A stretch of 64,000 nucleotides of DNA from Danxiaibacter sp048498555 (GCA_048498555.1 JBEHXT010000004.1:186001-250000), one strand, 5' to 3'. Positions 8,935-18,617 are shown, counted from the first letter of the stretch. Translations and numbers: made by a program. The notes: generated by a model from the letters alone, not told the origin.

Positions 8935-10083
8935 TTAAACTACCCTGTTTCTTTTATTCGCCAGGCTTATAAATAACTCATCCATTTGCGTACACATACT
9001 TTCTTTAGAATACTTATCATACACAGCCTTTTTGGCATTCTCAAGCATGAAGGTTATTTCCTTATTCGATTCCAGCTGCTGCAACTTTTCACAGAAATCA
9101 ATTTCGTTATTGTATTCAAACAAATACCCCAGCTTGCCATCTTCCAGCAGCTCTTTTGTACCGTCTTTATTGGTGCCTATAACTGGACAACCTGAAGCCA
9201 TCGCTTCCACCGTAACCATTCCAAAATGCTCGCCTCTTGAAGCCATGGCAAATACATCTATAGCCCGGTAAAACTGTTTTACATCCCAGCTGAATGGCAG
9301 AAAATAAACACGATCCTTTACACCCAATGATTCTGCAAGTGTATGCAGGCCGTTCATGTATTCCTCTCCATGCTCAGGCGTTATGTTGCCCATAATGGCT
9401 AAATGATAATCCGCATGATATTTTTCTTTTAGCATTCTTATACAACGGATCAAAAAATCCTGTCCTTTTTCGGGATCAATCCGGCCCAATACGCCGATCA
9501 GTTTTACATCTTGCGGAAGGTTAAGATTGTGACGTGCTGATGATTTTGTTTCAGGATTTTCAAAAAAAGGTTTTGCGTCAATGCTTAATGGAATCAATTT
9601 TATCTTGTCTCGTGTAATAGTTGTCTTCTCCAGGGTCTCCTCAATAAGATAGGGCAACGGGCTTATCCATGCATCAACCTTTTCATATCGCAGCTTATGA
9701 ATTGGTGATTTCTTTTTAACACCAACCTTCATCTGTTGCTGATAAATTACGATTGCCTTTGGTTTGTAAAGGCGTTTATATAACGAAGCTGTGGCAATGT
9801 CTTTATTGAGTGCAGTAAAAATAATGGGGGACTCATCATTGATATTTATCCATCGCCGCATATACATCACCTTCCTCCATCTCATAAATGACCCCTTCGG
9901 AACGGTTGTGATATTCTTGCTGAATTTTCCTGCAGCTTCGTGCATTTTAGACCCATCCAACAAAAGCAAATGTACTTGCCACCCATATTCTGTAAGCCAT
10001 TCGGCTTGTTTGAGCGTGTTAATTTCCAATCCGCCAAAACCCGACGAAACACAAGATATATGTAGATGCTTGTCCATGTCCAC
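8935..10083 (-). CDS. Family 4 glycosyltransferase
   Basis: 382 aa GT-B protein. The N-terminus CVSSGFGGLEINTLKQAEWL is the glycine-rich acceptor loop, and the C-terminal half has GVLGRIDPEKGQDFLIRCI and MASRGEHFGMVTVEAMASGCPVIGT, the GT4 donor motif. It is transcribed toward the other GT4 gene and has no close partner. The promoter is not recognisable. Likely role is surface polysaccharide or LPS synthesis; the exact sugar is unknown. Confidence 0.88.
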   Translation of the reverse strand: MDMDKHLHISCVSSGFGGLEINTLKQAEWLTEYGWQVHLLLLDGSKMHEAAGKFSKNITTVPKGSFMRWRKVMYMRRWININDESPIIFTALNKDIATASLYKRLYKPKAIVIYQQQMKVGVKKKSPIHKLRYEKVDAWISPLPYLIEETLEKTTITRDKIKLIPLSIDAKPFFENPETKSSARHNLNLPQDVKLIGVLGRIDPEKGQDFLIRCIRMLKEKYHADYHLAIMGNITPEHGEEYMNGLHTLAESLGVKDRVYFLPFSWDVKQFYRAIDVFAMASRGEHFGMVTVEAMASGCPVIGTNKDGTKELLEDGKLGYLFEYNNEIDFCEKLQQLESNKEITFMLENAKKAVYDKYSKESMCTQMDELFISLANKRNRVV

Positions 10084-10160
10084 AAAAGTAATGGATTAGC
10101 GTGGGCATCTGCAAGCAACTGCAAGCAGATATTCTAATACACAGTAGTTTTTGAAAATAA

Positions 10161-10191
10161 AAAGCTCCCCGAGGTTTATTCGGGGAGCTTT
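10161..10191 (-). terminator. Intrinsic terminator after the GH29 gene
   Basis: AAAGCTCCCCGA (10161-10172) pairs with TCGGGGAGCTTT (10180-10191) around a 7-nt loop. Reading leftward it is followed by a T-rich stretch (TTATTTTC). It lies 21 bp past the stop of the GH29 gene on the minus strand. Confidence 0.8.
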
Positions 10192-10211
10192 ATAAACATC
10201 TTGAAAATTAA

Positions 10212-11564
10212 TTATTCTTTTTCTACCAAATTATCTGCAATCTTATAAACCGCAACTTGTTTTAGGTATGGTGTTGCCTTGGCATCTTTTATCACAACGT
10301 CAATTGCATCGGCTTCCACAGAAGGGAATGTGAGGATTCGTTTTCTTCCAATGGTAGTTGCACTGACCTCTTTTACAACTGCACCGTTTTTCTTCAATTG
10401 TACTGAAAATGAAATCACTCTTTGTCCGAGTTCAATTGGCTCCTGTAATAAAACACAATTAACAGGAGTTGCTTTTGGTAAGGCAACACTGAATGTGTTG
10501 TTCGCTTGCTGAACAGGCTTCCAGTTTTTTGCAGCTATGGGTTTGCTTAAATTATCGTCCAACAATTTTCTGAACCCAACTAAAGAAGCGCTGTCGTAAG
10601 AGGTAAACAACCCTCTTCTATCCGGAGGAACATTTAATAAGAAGTTGGCACCTCTTCCCACGGATTTTAAATAAAGGTCAAACAACTCCTCGGGTGTTTT
10701 AACTTTTGCATCTTCCGTCTGATGATAAAACCATCCTGGCCTGATACTTACATCACACTCAGCAGGAACCCAAACCTTACCATTGAAATTACCACGGTTC
10801 AATGTATCTGTAGGAGGCGCTCCAAGTCCGCGATTAAAGCCTGCTGTATCTAACATGTTCCAGTTTGTTTTGCCGGCAATACCTTTCTCGTTTCCTACCC
10901 AACGCATGTCCGGGCCAATATCACTGAATACAGGTGTATTAGGCGCGATGGTGCGCATGGTTTGTTCAAAGCGGTGCCAGTCATACACCATTTTCTTTCC
11001 ATTCGGGCCTTCGCCATTTGCTCCATCCCACCAGAATTCAAACAGCGGGCCATAGCGGCTTACAACCTCTTTCATCATATCCACAAACACATCGTTATAA
11101 GCTGGTGTGCCATATTGCGGATGGTTACGATCCCAAGGTGACAAATAGATACCCAGTTTTAAGCCATATGCTTTACATGCATCGCTCAATTCTTTCAATA
11201 CATCGCCCTTGCCATCTTTCCACTTGCTTTCACGCACCGTATGTTTTGAATATTTACTTGGCCAAAGGCAAAAGCCATCATGGTGTTTTGCTGTAATGAT
11301 AATGCCTTTTGCACCCGCGGCTTTTGCTATGCGCGCCCATTGACGGCAATCCAGCTCCGTTGGGTTAAACACTTCTTCATGTTCTGTTCCATGTCCCCAT
11401 TCCAGATCGGTAAATGTATTGGGGCCAAAATGTGTGAAGAGATAAAACTCCTGCTCCTGCCAGTTTAGTTGCCTTGGTGTTGGCAATGGAGGTAGCGGTG
11501 CAGGCTTTTGTGCAATGGCACCGGCGGCTAGTAACGATAGTAAGATTGTGTACGCTAATTTCAT
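10212..11564 (-). CDS. Secreted alpha-L-fucosidase-like enzyme (GH29)
   Basis: 450 aa with a signal peptide (MKLAYTILLSLLAAGAIAQ). GH29 features are FTHFGPNTFTDLEWG near the N-terminus, IIITAKHHDGFCLWPS, and FEFWWDGANG, where the Asp is the expected nucleophile. A short C-terminal beta domain follows. It should release fucose or a related 6-deoxy sugar from host or algal-type glycans in the periplasm. It is the last gene of the minus-strand saccharolytic region and ends in a clear terminator. A degenerate LacI-type site is 70 bp upstream. A second, more distant GH29 is at 21975-23456. Confidence 0.92.
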   Translation of the reverse strand: MKLAYTILLSLLAAGAIAQKPAPLPPLPTPRQLNWQEQEFYLFTHFGPNTFTDLEWGHGTEHEEVFNPTELDCRQWARIAKAAGAKGIIITAKHHDGFCLWPSKYSKHTVRESKWKDGKGDVLKELSDACKAYGLKLGIYLSPWDRNHPQYGTPAYNDVFVDMMKEVVSRYGPLFEFWWDGANGEGPNGKKMVYDWHRFEQTMRTIAPNTPVFSDIGPDMRWVGNEKGIAGKTNWNMLDTAGFNRGLGAPPTDTLNRGNFNGKVWVPAECDVSIRPGWFYHQTEDAKVKTPEELFDLYLKSVGRGANFLLNVPPDRRGLFTSYDSASLVGFRKLLDDNLSKPIAAKNWKPVQQANNTFSVALPKATPVNCVLLQEPIELGQRVISFSVQLKKNGAVVKEVSATTIGRKRILTFPSVEADAIDVVIKDAKATPYLKQVAVYKIADNLVEKE

Positions 11565-11631
11565 GTTATGTTTTTATGGCGTTATGTTTTACACTAGAGC
11601 TGATTATTTCTTAATATTTTTTAGAACAATG

Positions 11632-11642
11632 GCAAACGATGC
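11632..11642. promoter_or_regulatory. Degenerate LacI-type operator upstream of GH29
   Basis: GCAAACGAT-GC at 11632-11642 resembles the sites GCAAACGATTGC (29047) and GCAAACGGTTGC (21507) but lacks one base of the right half. It sits about 70 bp before the GH29 start. Weak on its own. Confidence 0.3.
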
Positions 11643-11711
11643 TTTTACAAAAGAATGGTAATAATTCTGAAAAAAATGTAAAGCCCTTTATTAATTGTAA
11701 TAGTTCTTTTT

Positions 11712-11803
11712 TCTCTTTCTTTTTTCTTGACAAAAAAGAAACAAAAAGTCAAGGCAAACACAAAGCCTCCGGCCGTTTTGCCCGGCCATTCCCTCTCCAA
11801 AGT
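11712..11803. repeat. Dispersed intergenic repeat, copy 1
   Basis: Contains a self-complementary TTTTTGT/ACAAAAA part and the segment GCCTCCGGCCGTTTTGCC followed by CTCTCCAAAGTG. The same order of blocks occurs at 21683-21770. The 11565-11956 gap holds no gene. Confidence 0.6.
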
Positions 11804-11956
11804 GTTGCAGTGATTATAAATAGCTGGACCGCTCTACACATAGTTTTAGAGAGCGTTATGCTCACTCCTCCTTAATATCCATTGATCCTCATAGACACAA
11901 GCTTCTTTAAAATACAGTAATCGTAAATCAAAGAGATTAATAAAGAAATCCATTTC

Positions 11957-14200
11957 TTATTCAAAAGCATTCTTGAAAGTAATTACTTGTCCTTTTTTAA
12001 CAGGCATCATCATCAAATTTCCTTCCTCTAATTTTATCACGCTTCGGTCTATTCCTTCTGACAAATAAGTTGGGAAAGGACGTTTTATGCGTAGTTGCCC
12101 ATCTTTTTCAGCTTTAATTTTTACTTGCGTTATTACGCCGTTTTCTTTAACAGCGCTTACAACATAAGCTCCTTCAGCACGAAGATCTTTGAAGGAAATA
12201 TCTTTCCAGCTTTGTGGCACAGCAGGAAAAATTTCTATGTACCTTTTATTGCTTTGCAACAATAGTTCATGCACACCCTGCGCAAATGCAAAATTTCCTT
12301 CCAGTGTAAAAGGACGATACGTAAAATTAGAATACTGCCCTCCTTTCTGATCGCCGTTTAAATGAAAGCTGTTGGTAGAACAAAAGTTAGATGCAAATAT
12401 GCGGAGCAGATTAACGGCACTATCCGCCTGCTTTGCCTTTGCATAGATACATGCCGCCCAACCAAATGAATAACCGCACCAGGCTCTTGTTCCCATCTTT
12501 TCCAATTGATGTAATGATTTCTCCATCACATCGCGGTCTGCAGGTTTTTCAACATCCAATAAACCCAAAGGATATATTGCCATTAGTTGTGCATGGTGGC
12601 GATGAGATTCATCCAGGTTTTGACCCGGAGCAATTGTTAAACCTGTTTCATTTACATCAAATGCCGGAAGCTGGTCGTAGATAGCTTTCCAGTGTTTTGC
12701 TTCGTCTGGTTTATTCATTGCTACAGCAACTTCTGATGCTGTGCTCAACGCATATTTATACAATGCAAGATCGTAATTGGTGTAATTTTTAAACCACGCT
12801 TTAATACTATTATCATGATACTCAGGGCTAGAACTTAAAGGCAATACACGCTTACCATCTTGCAGGAAGGTAATATTCTCGATAAACGTTGCTACCTCAT
12901 GTATGTAGGGATATAACCGATCTTTCAAAAACTTTTCGTCCATGGAATATTTCCACTGCCAGTAAAAATGTTGCGCAAGCCATGAAGCAGTGGAAGGCGA
13001 TAATGAATATTGAATCCATCCGCCCATCGCCACTCCGTCTAAAGTTGTTACGCCCGGAACATTCAAACCATCAACACCAAAATATTGCTTTGTCAGTTTT
13101 TTATTTTCATCGCGAATTTTCCAAAGCCAATCGGTATATGATGCCGCTTCCTCTAAATGGTTACCGGCATAGCTTGGCCAATAACTTAATTCTGTGTTCA
13201 GGTCGTGATGAAAATCTCCTTTCCATGGAGGAAGATTGCCGTTGTCGGCCGTCCATACAGCCTGAAGGGTAATAGCCGGCGCACCTTTACGTGCCACACA
13301 ACCCAGCTTGTACATTTCCAGGTAATACTGTTTTTGCAGCAAAGGATCCGGCATTTTTACCGCGGATTGTTGCCAGTAATTTTTCCACCAGCCAATATGT
13401 TGCGCAAGCGCTGCATCATAAGTGCCTTCTGTAGTATTGTTGTTTTTTGAAGTAATCTCACTCACCACCCACGATCCTGTAAGCACATTGTTTTTCTTAA
13501 CCCATTTAATGGTTATTGTAAATCCCCTGTTCTTATCTACCGGCTGATAGTAAGAAATCTGCCCCTGTGATTTTTTTATTGTTCCTTTATCATATCCCAG
13601 GCTTTCAAGCCCCAGTCCTTCAACGGAATTTCCCTGGCTTGCTTTTTTTCCTGTATTATAAGGAGGAGCAATTACATCCGGTTGAATATCGGCAGTCAAA
13701 TTATTAAAGCGAAAGAACCCAATATTTTTATCTGCTGTTACAAATGTTTGCAGTGATGTTCCATTCTGCCATTCAACTGTACATATAGCAGTTTCAATAT
13801 CAATCTTAGTTTGTTTTACGGCACCTAATGGCGATGTATTAAACTCAATTGATCCCGCAGGAATTTTTGTTGGATGAGGATTGGATTCATAAGGGTCATC
13901 ACCCAATTTATGAATAGTATCGTACGTATTATTCTTTACCTGTTGCTGAACAAATCTGAAATTGAATTTTGAAAAATCAATTGCAGGGCGTTCATCCCAC
14001 AAATCAGCCCTGTCTAATGAAAAACGCAGCTTATCACCTTTCTGCCAAACGAGTGCGCCAATCATGCCATTGCCTAACGGCATTGCCTCGTCCCATCTTT
14101 TAGGAAGTGAATCGATTTGAAGATTATACGCGCTTAAAGATTGCGCATTCGCAGAACAGCCAAGTGTAATAACAATTGTGAGGCATAACAATTTTGCCAA
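11957..14200 (-). CDS. GH95-family glycoside hydrolase (alpha-L-fucosidase/galactosidase type)
   Basis: About 747 aa. The N-terminal domain starts RWDEAMPLGNGMIGALVW, the usual GH95 opening, and the (alpha/alpha)6 barrel region includes WKGDFHHDLNTELSYWPSYAGNHLEE, MGGWIQYSLSPSTASWLAQHFYWQW and SFHLNGDQKGGQYSNFTYRPFTLEGNFAFAQG. GH95 enzymes invert alpha-1,2-fucosidic or L-galactosidic links. I place the start at TTG 14200, 12 bp after the upstream stop, because this gives a clean signal peptide ending ANAQ; the longer frame from 14323 would overlap the upstream gene by over 100 bp and begin with non-signal sequence. Probably cotranscribed with the DUF2231 gene. Confidence 0.85.
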   Translation of the reverse strand: MAKLLCLTIVITLGCSANAQSLSAYNLQIDSLPKRWDEAMPLGNGMIGALVWQKGDKLRFSLDRADLWDERPAIDFSKFNFRFVQQQVKNNTYDTIHKLGDDPYESNPHPTKIPAGSIEFNTSPLGAVKQTKIDIETAICTVEWQNGTSLQTFVTADKNIGFFRFNNLTADIQPDVIAPPYNTGKKASQGNSVEGLGLESLGYDKGTIKKSQGQISYYQPVDKNRGFTITIKWVKKNNVLTGSWVVSEITSKNNNTTEGTYDAALAQHIGWWKNYWQQSAVKMPDPLLQKQYYLEMYKLGCVARKGAPAITLQAVWTADNGNLPPWKGDFHHDLNTELSYWPSYAGNHLEEAASYTDWLWKIRDENKKLTKQYFGVDGLNVPGVTTLDGVAMGGWIQYSLSPSTASWLAQHFYWQWKYSMDEKFLKDRLYPYIHEVATFIENITFLQDGKRVLPLSSSPEYHDNSIKAWFKNYTNYDLALYKYALSTASEVAVAMNKPDEAKHWKAIYDQLPAFDVNETGLTIAPGQNLDESHRHHAQLMAIYPLGLLDVEKPADRDVMEKSLHQLEKMGTRAWCGYSFGWAACIYAKAKQADSAVNLLRIFASNFCSTNSFHLNGDQKGGQYSNFTYRPFTLEGNFAFAQGVHELLLQSNKRYIEIFPAVPQSWKDISFKDLRAEGAYVVSAVKENGVITQVKIKAEKDGQLRIKRPFPTYLSEGIDRSVIKLEEGNLMMMPVKKGQVITFKNAFE

Positions 14201-14211
14201 TGAAGCACGCC

Positions 14212-15627
14212 CTATTTTACAACAGGCTTTTGCACCAACGATGTGTCTGAAGGAAAAGATGGAACTACATATCCACCCGAATCCAGTTTTGTTGAAGGGA
14301 ATTGTTTTTGCAGTTCTGCCCATACTGTTTTGTCTACTTTGGTTTGATAGAGATAAATTCGTTTCAGTTGTTTTAGTTGCACAAGTGTTTTCACGCCATT
14401 AGCGGTAACAGCTGTGCCGACTAAATTAAGATAACGCAACCTGGCAAGGTTGTCTAATTTGCTCAATTCCTTATCGGTAATTAACGTATGATCCAGAAAT
14501 AGTTTAATAAGAGAAGTACACTGCGTAATTGCATCCAGCGCCGCATCGTTCGCATTGGTGTTGCTTAGTTTTAAGCTAACTACTTGCTTTTTTAGTTGCG
14601 TGATCAATTGCAATTTTTCAGGAGTGATTACTGTATCATTCAAAAAATTCACCTGTAGGTAGTTGGAATTTTGTGCTACCGGCAACACAATCACGCCACC
14701 TTTTTTCAGTGCTTCAATTACTTTGTCATCAGCCTTATTTACAGGCTCCGTAGGAATATCCTTATCCGCAATTGTAGTAGAAGCCTCTTCTGAGGAACCA
14801 CCTTCTGCATTTTGGAAAGAGAACAGTACAGGTTTTATGCTATCTGCCTGCGGCAGCTGATTTACTTTTTTATCAAAAGGGGCGCCGTTATTGATCCACC
14901 ACTTTATAACCGCAATTTCTTTTTGATTGAGTTGTGGCTTTTCCTTTGGCGACATATGATGCTCATCCTCTAATGGCAGCAATACCCTTTTTATAATTTC
15001 ACTTTCACTGGCGTTACCCGCTTTAATTACTACACCATCTTTCCCGCCCTTCATCAACAAATCCTGTTGATCCATTCTGAGTTTGCCTTTTTGCTTGGTT
15101 GAGCCGTGGCAATTGAAACATTTCTCTGCGAGTATCGGCTGAACAAGGTCGTTATACGCCATTGCCTGCTGAACATCTGGAACAGGCTTGCGTTTGAATT
15201 TAATTTCGCTCTTTCCTTCAAAGGCACTTGTGAGATAATCTGCCCCATGTGTCAGGTTGCCACCAAGATGGCCCGTGATAATGATCAGCAGCACCAATGC
15301 ACCGCTCATTACTTTATATATTTTGTCCCGCCTGTTATTTATTCGGCGTACATACAACAAGGCAGATACAATTGCAACGCCAAAGCCCATCCACATATGC
15401 CAGCTTATTGCCGACCTGTCGTAATCGCCGCTTAACGACAACAGGTAGCCTGTAATACATGATGCAAAAGCGCTTAACATACCAATCAGCAATGAGATGG
15501 TAACTGCTTCCGAAAGGCCTGCATATTTCTCTTTTGAAGAAAGATATTGCATCAGCAGCGCTATCAGTAAAATACCAATAGGAAGGTGAACCAAAACGGG
15601 GTGAAAACGGCCGAGAAATTCTAACAT
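14212..15627 (-). CDS. DUF2231 membrane protein with PSCyt1-type cytochrome domain and LRR-like tail
   Basis: 471 aa. The first ~130 residues are DUF2231-like with four membrane segments (starting HPVLVHLPIGILLIALLM). A c-type haem motif CFNCH (residues 170-174) with a downstream HHMSPKEKPQLNQKEIAVIKWWINNGAPFD block is the planctomycete-cytochrome pattern (PSCyt1). The C-terminal third has leucine-rich-like repeats (LIKLFLDHTLITDKELSKLDNLARLRYLNLVGT). It is probably a membrane-anchored periplasmic redox protein; the substrate is unknown. Context is the PSD1/DUF1501 saccharolytic set. Confidence 0.82.
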   Translation of the reverse strand: MLEFLGRFHPVLVHLPIGILLIALLMQYLSSKEKYAGLSEAVTISLLIGMLSAFASCITGYLLSLSGDYDRSAISWHMWMGFGVAIVSALLYVRRINNRRDKIYKVMSGALVLLIIITGHLGGNLTHGADYLTSAFEGKSEIKFKRKPVPDVQQAMAYNDLVQPILAEKCFNCHGSTKQKGKLRMDQQDLLMKGGKDGVVIKAGNASESEIIKRVLLPLEDEHHMSPKEKPQLNQKEIAVIKWWINNGAPFDKKVNQLPQADSIKPVLFSFQNAEGGSSEEASTTIADKDIPTEPVNKADDKVIEALKKGGVIVLPVAQNSNYLQVNFLNDTVITPEKLQLITQLKKQVVSLKLSNTNANDAALDAITQCTSLIKLFLDHTLITDKELSKLDNLARLRYLNLVGTAVTANGVKTLVQLKQLKRIYLYQTKVDKTVWAELQKQFPSTKLDSGGYVVPSFPSDTSLVQKPVVK

Positions 15628-15642
15628 TCTAAATAGTTATTT

Positions 15643-15758
15643 AGGTATCAGGCGTCAGGTATCAGGTGTGAGGTATGTGATTTCAATAATTGCTTCAGTT
15701 TATGATTTTGCGTTTGACAAAAGCCTGAAACCTGACGCCTGATACCTGACACCTTAAA
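15643..15758. repeat. Heptad arrays forming an 18-bp inverted repeat
   Basis: Five units of AGGTATC type (15643-15677) face five units of CCTGATA type (15724-15758). The segments 15643-15660 and 15730-15747 are perfectly complementary over 18 bp, so the gap RNA can fold into a long hairpin with a ~69-nt loop. Confidence 0.75.
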
Positions 15759-15761
15759 GCC

Positions 15762-16694
15762 TTAAGCGTATCTTTTCCTTAGTGTCTGCATCATGTGCAC
15801 ATTTATTGCCCACTGGTCAGCCAGTGGCTGGCGCGTGTATGGCAGTGAGGGCATATAATCCAACGGGCCAAATTCTGTTAACACGGTCAGGACTTCGCCC
15901 TTCTGTTTTTTCATTTCCACAACTTTATCCCACCAGGCAAAATGTGCGTTTACAGCGTCTGCCCATTCGGGTGCACGCGGATCATTTACCTGCGGGCCTT
16001 CTGGGTGTCCAATGCGCGCATGGATATGATCTACACGTTCCAGCGCTTTCTCAACAGTGGCCTGTTGGTCATGCAATAAACTTTCACTTACATTACACCA
16101 ATGCGAGACATCAAAGGTTATACGCAACTCAGGAATTTTTTCAATGTATTGTTTAGCAACAGGCGCAGCAAACAACATGCGTGAGCGATGTGTTTCATGA
16201 CAAATTTTAATTCCTGTTTTTTTAGACAATTGTGTTGTATGATCAATTAATTGCCTGTTCTCTTCAAATGAAAAATAATCACGGCCAGAATGGCAATTAA
16301 TATACAATGGTTTCTGAATCGTGTTTGTCGCGGCAGCATCAATCATCTTCTTAAAATGATCAAAGTGTTTATCAAAATCACTTTCATGTCCGGCACACAA
16401 AAAACCAACTTCAAGTGAATGCTTTTTTAACGCCGCAAACATTTCATCTTGTCCTTTCTTGTCCATTGGCCACCAGATCTCAATACCGTCATATCCTTCT
16501 TTCTTTACCTTCTCACAATATTCATCCATTGATCCTTCAAAGCCCCAGTTGGTGGCGAGTACTTTTAAACTAAAGCCTGTATTCATATTGTTGGTTTGTT
16601 GTTGAGGTAACGCAAAACTATCCAAAGATGTTAAAAATAAAGCAGTTGTTGCAGATACGGATGAAGTGAGAAAATTTCGCCTTGAAAAAACCAT
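15762..16694 (-). CDS. Secreted sugar phosphate isomerase/epimerase-like TIM-barrel protein
   Basis: 310 aa with a twin-arginine signal (SRRNFLTSSVSATTALFL). The body is an AP-endonuclease-2/xylose-isomerase-like TIM barrel: GYDGIEIWWP, ICHETHRSRM, ITFDVSHWCNVSE, HARIGHPEGPQ and LTEFGPL supply the expected Glu/Asp/His/Glu metal ligands. It is likely a periplasmic sugar isomerase, epimerase or related metal enzyme; the substrate is unknown. Tat export fits a cofactor or metal loaded in the cytoplasm. Flanked by DUF1501 and DUF2231-cytochrome genes. Confidence 0.85.
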   Translation of the reverse strand: MVFSRRNFLTSSVSATTALFLTSLDSFALPQQQTNNMNTGFSLKVLATNWGFEGSMDEYCEKVKKEGYDGIEIWWPMDKKGQDEMFAALKKHSLEVGFLCAGHESDFDKHFDHFKKMIDAAATNTIQKPLYINCHSGRDYFSFEENRQLIDHTTQLSKKTGIKICHETHRSRMLFAAPVAKQYIEKIPELRITFDVSHWCNVSESLLHDQQATVEKALERVDHIHARIGHPEGPQVNDPRAPEWADAVNAHFAWWDKVVEMKKQKGEVLTVLTEFGPLDYMPSLPYTRQPLADQWAINVHMMQTLRKRYA

Positions 16695-16706
16695 CTTATG
16701 TTCGAT

Positions 16707-16888
16707 TTACGAAGTACGATGTACGATGTGTTCAACTCAAAACTTTTCATTGAACACACGCCTTCTTAATTTTAAATATTGATTTATTGAAACTATTAAC
16801 CTTCGCACTAAAGGCTGATTGCTTATAGCTAATAGCTGCCAGCCTTCTTCCTGAAACCAGACACCTTACGCCTGATACCTTCTACCTA
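16707..16888. repeat. Heptad arrays of three types in one gap
   Basis: 16707-16730 is the GTACGAT type; 16812-16846 the AGCTAAT/AGCTGCC type; 16850-16888 the CCTGAAA/CCTGATA type in continuous 7-bp register up to the stop codon of the DUF1501 gene. No gene is seen in 16695-16885. Confidence 0.7.
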
Positions 16889-18391
16889 CCCAACAATATC
16901 TGTCAGCACCCTTCCCTTCACATCTGTTAGCCTGAACGGCCTTCCCTGGAATGGATAGGTGAATTGTTCATGGTCGAAGCCAAGTTGATTCAAGATGGTA
17001 GCCTGCACGTCAAAAGGTTCTACCTTGTTGGTTACAGCACTATAGCCAATCTCGTCGGTCTCGCCGTAAGAATGCCCTTTTTTTATGCCACCGCCGGCCA
17101 TCCAGATAGAGAATGCTTCGGTATGATGATCGCGGCCTTTAAATGGATTTTGTTTCCCTTCCCTGTTTTCCATCATCGGTGTGCGGCCGAATTCACCGCC
17201 CCAGATCACCAATGTTTCGTCAAGTAGCCCGCGTTGTTTCAGGTCGAGGATCAATGCTGTTTTTGCTTTGTCAACCTGGCGGCATTTATTGATAAATCCT
17301 ACATCAATTGCGGTAGAAGAATCCGTACCGTGGCTATCCCATCCCCAGTCAAACAGCTGAACAAACCGCACGCCTTTTTCAACTAGTTTTCTAGCCAGCA
17401 ACACGTTATTGGCAAAGCAGGATTTACCTGGCTGAGTGCCGTACATGTCGTGAATGTATTGCGGCTCATTGTTGATGTTCATTACTTCCGGCACGGAGAT
17501 CTGCATATTATAAGCCATCTCATATTGCGATATGCGGGATAGAATTTCCGGATCGTTGAATTCTCTGTATGACTCTTCGTTCACTTTATTGATGGCATCA
17601 ATAGACGCTTTGCGAAGGTCTCTGTCCATGCCATGTGGGTCGTCGATAAACAATACGGGATCACCTTCACTTCTGCATTGCACGCCCTGGTAAACGCTTG
17701 GCAAAAATCCGCTACCCCAAACACTTTTACCTGCATCAGGAAAACGGCCACCGCTTGTCAGTACAACAAATCCCGGAAGATTCTGATTTTCACTTCCCAA
17801 TCCATATGTTACCCAGGAACCAATGCTTGGCCTGCCAAGACGTGGCGTTCCAGTGTGCATAAGCAACTGCGCAGGCGCGTGGTTAAACTGGTCGGTAGTC
17901 ATTGACTTGATGATCGTCACTTCATCTGCAATGGTTGAAAAATGCGGTAGGTTCTCACTGATCCATAACCTGCTTTCTCCATGTTGCGCAAATTTTGCCT
18001 GTGGGCCAAGCATCTTGGGGACGCCACGGATAAACGCAAACTTCTTGCCCGCGAGCAAAGAAGGGGGACATTCCTGGCCATCCATCTTCATCAATTCCGG
18101 TTTATAATCGAACAGCTCAAGTTGAGACGGTGCACCTGCCATGTGCATGTAAATAACGCTCTTCGCCTTTCCAGCAAACTGCGGAAGCTTGGGCAGTAAC
18201 GGATGCGCCGGATCAAATGCAACTTGTGACGTTGCAGCAGACTTACTGTTGCAGCCGAACAATGCAGCCAAAGCGAGCCCGCCCATACCCATTGCACTTT
18301 CTTTTAAAAAGTGACGGCGCGTGTGTAACCGAAGCGAAGTATGTTCCGCCTCTTTCACCAACCGCTGATTATGTATTTCTTGTCGCGTCAT
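16886..18391 (-). CDS. DUF1501 family protein
   Basis: About 501 aa. The start is taken at ATG 18391 (MTRQEIHNQ); an upstream in-frame ATG at 18427 falls in repeat DNA. A twin-arginine-like signal (TRRHFLKESAMGMGGLALAALFGC) also carries a lipobox. Family motifs are KSVIYMHMAGAPSQLELFDYKP, the WGWDSHGTD segment and WGGEFGRTPMMENREG...GRDHH, which resemble the alkaline-phosphatase/sulfatase fold metal sites. DUF1501 genes are regularly paired with PSCyt1/DUF1553 genes, as here with 18618-21341. Biochemical function is not known to me. Confidence 0.85.
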   Translation of the reverse strand: MTRQEIHNQRLVKEAEHTSLRLHTRRHFLKESAMGMGGLALAALFGCNSKSAATSQVAFDPAHPLLPKLPQFAGKAKSVIYMHMAGAPSQLELFDYKPELMKMDGQECPPSLLAGKKFAFIRGVPKMLGPQAKFAQHGESRLWISENLPHFSTIADEVTIIKSMTTDQFNHAPAQLLMHTGTPRLGRPSIGSWVTYGLGSENQNLPGFVVLTSGGRFPDAGKSVWGSGFLPSVYQGVQCRSEGDPVLFIDDPHGMDRDLRKASIDAINKVNEESYREFNDPEILSRISQYEMAYNMQISVPEVMNINNEPQYIHDMYGTQPGKSCFANNVLLARKLVEKGVRFVQLFDWGWDSHGTDSSTAIDVGFINKCRQVDKAKTALILDLKQRGLLDETLVIWGGEFGRTPMMENREGKQNPFKGRDHHTEAFSIWMAGGGIKKGHSYGETDEIGYSAVTNKVEPFDVQATILNQLGFDHEQFTYPFQGRPFRLTDVKGRVLTDIVG

Positions 18392-18411
18392 AATATTTTT
18401 TTTGCCACGAA

Positions 18412-18563
18412 GGCACAAGGAACACAAAGGAGCACAAAGAAATTGTTACAATTTCAATCTTGCTTTTTAGCTGCATTCTTCATGCTTTCATCTATAAGTC
18501 CGATTAACTATTACAAAAACTTACTTCGTGCCTCTCAGTGATCTTTGTGCCTTCGTGGTTTAC
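18412..18563. repeat. Inverted pair of the 'CTTTGTGCCTTCGTGG' repeat
   Basis: CCACGAAGGCACAA (18415-18428) and TTGTGCCTTCGTGG (18545-18558) are perfectly complementary, each extended by degenerate ACACAAAGG or CTTCGTGCC units. This motif type recurs in intergenic DNA of many unrelated bacteria. The downstream gap also contains an AATCCTGATCCAGACAAA element (18593-18614). Confidence 0.65.
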
Positions 18564-18592
18564 TTCAAATCCTGTCCACCTTCAATCCCATA

Positions 18593-18614
18593 AATCCTGA
18601 TCCAGACAAAATCC
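18593..18614. repeat. AATCC/CCAGACAAA element, copy 1
   Basis: This 22-bp segment is identical to 29277-29298 and similar, in reverse orientation, to 41350-41368. It lies at the 3' border of the DUF1553 gene. Confidence 0.65.
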
Positions 18615-18617
18615 AAA

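Noticed and set aside
14201..14323. N-terminal extension of the GH95 gene overlapping the DUF2231 gene
   Set aside because: The extension is the other gene's coding region in another frame; a TTG at 14200 gives a proper signal peptide.
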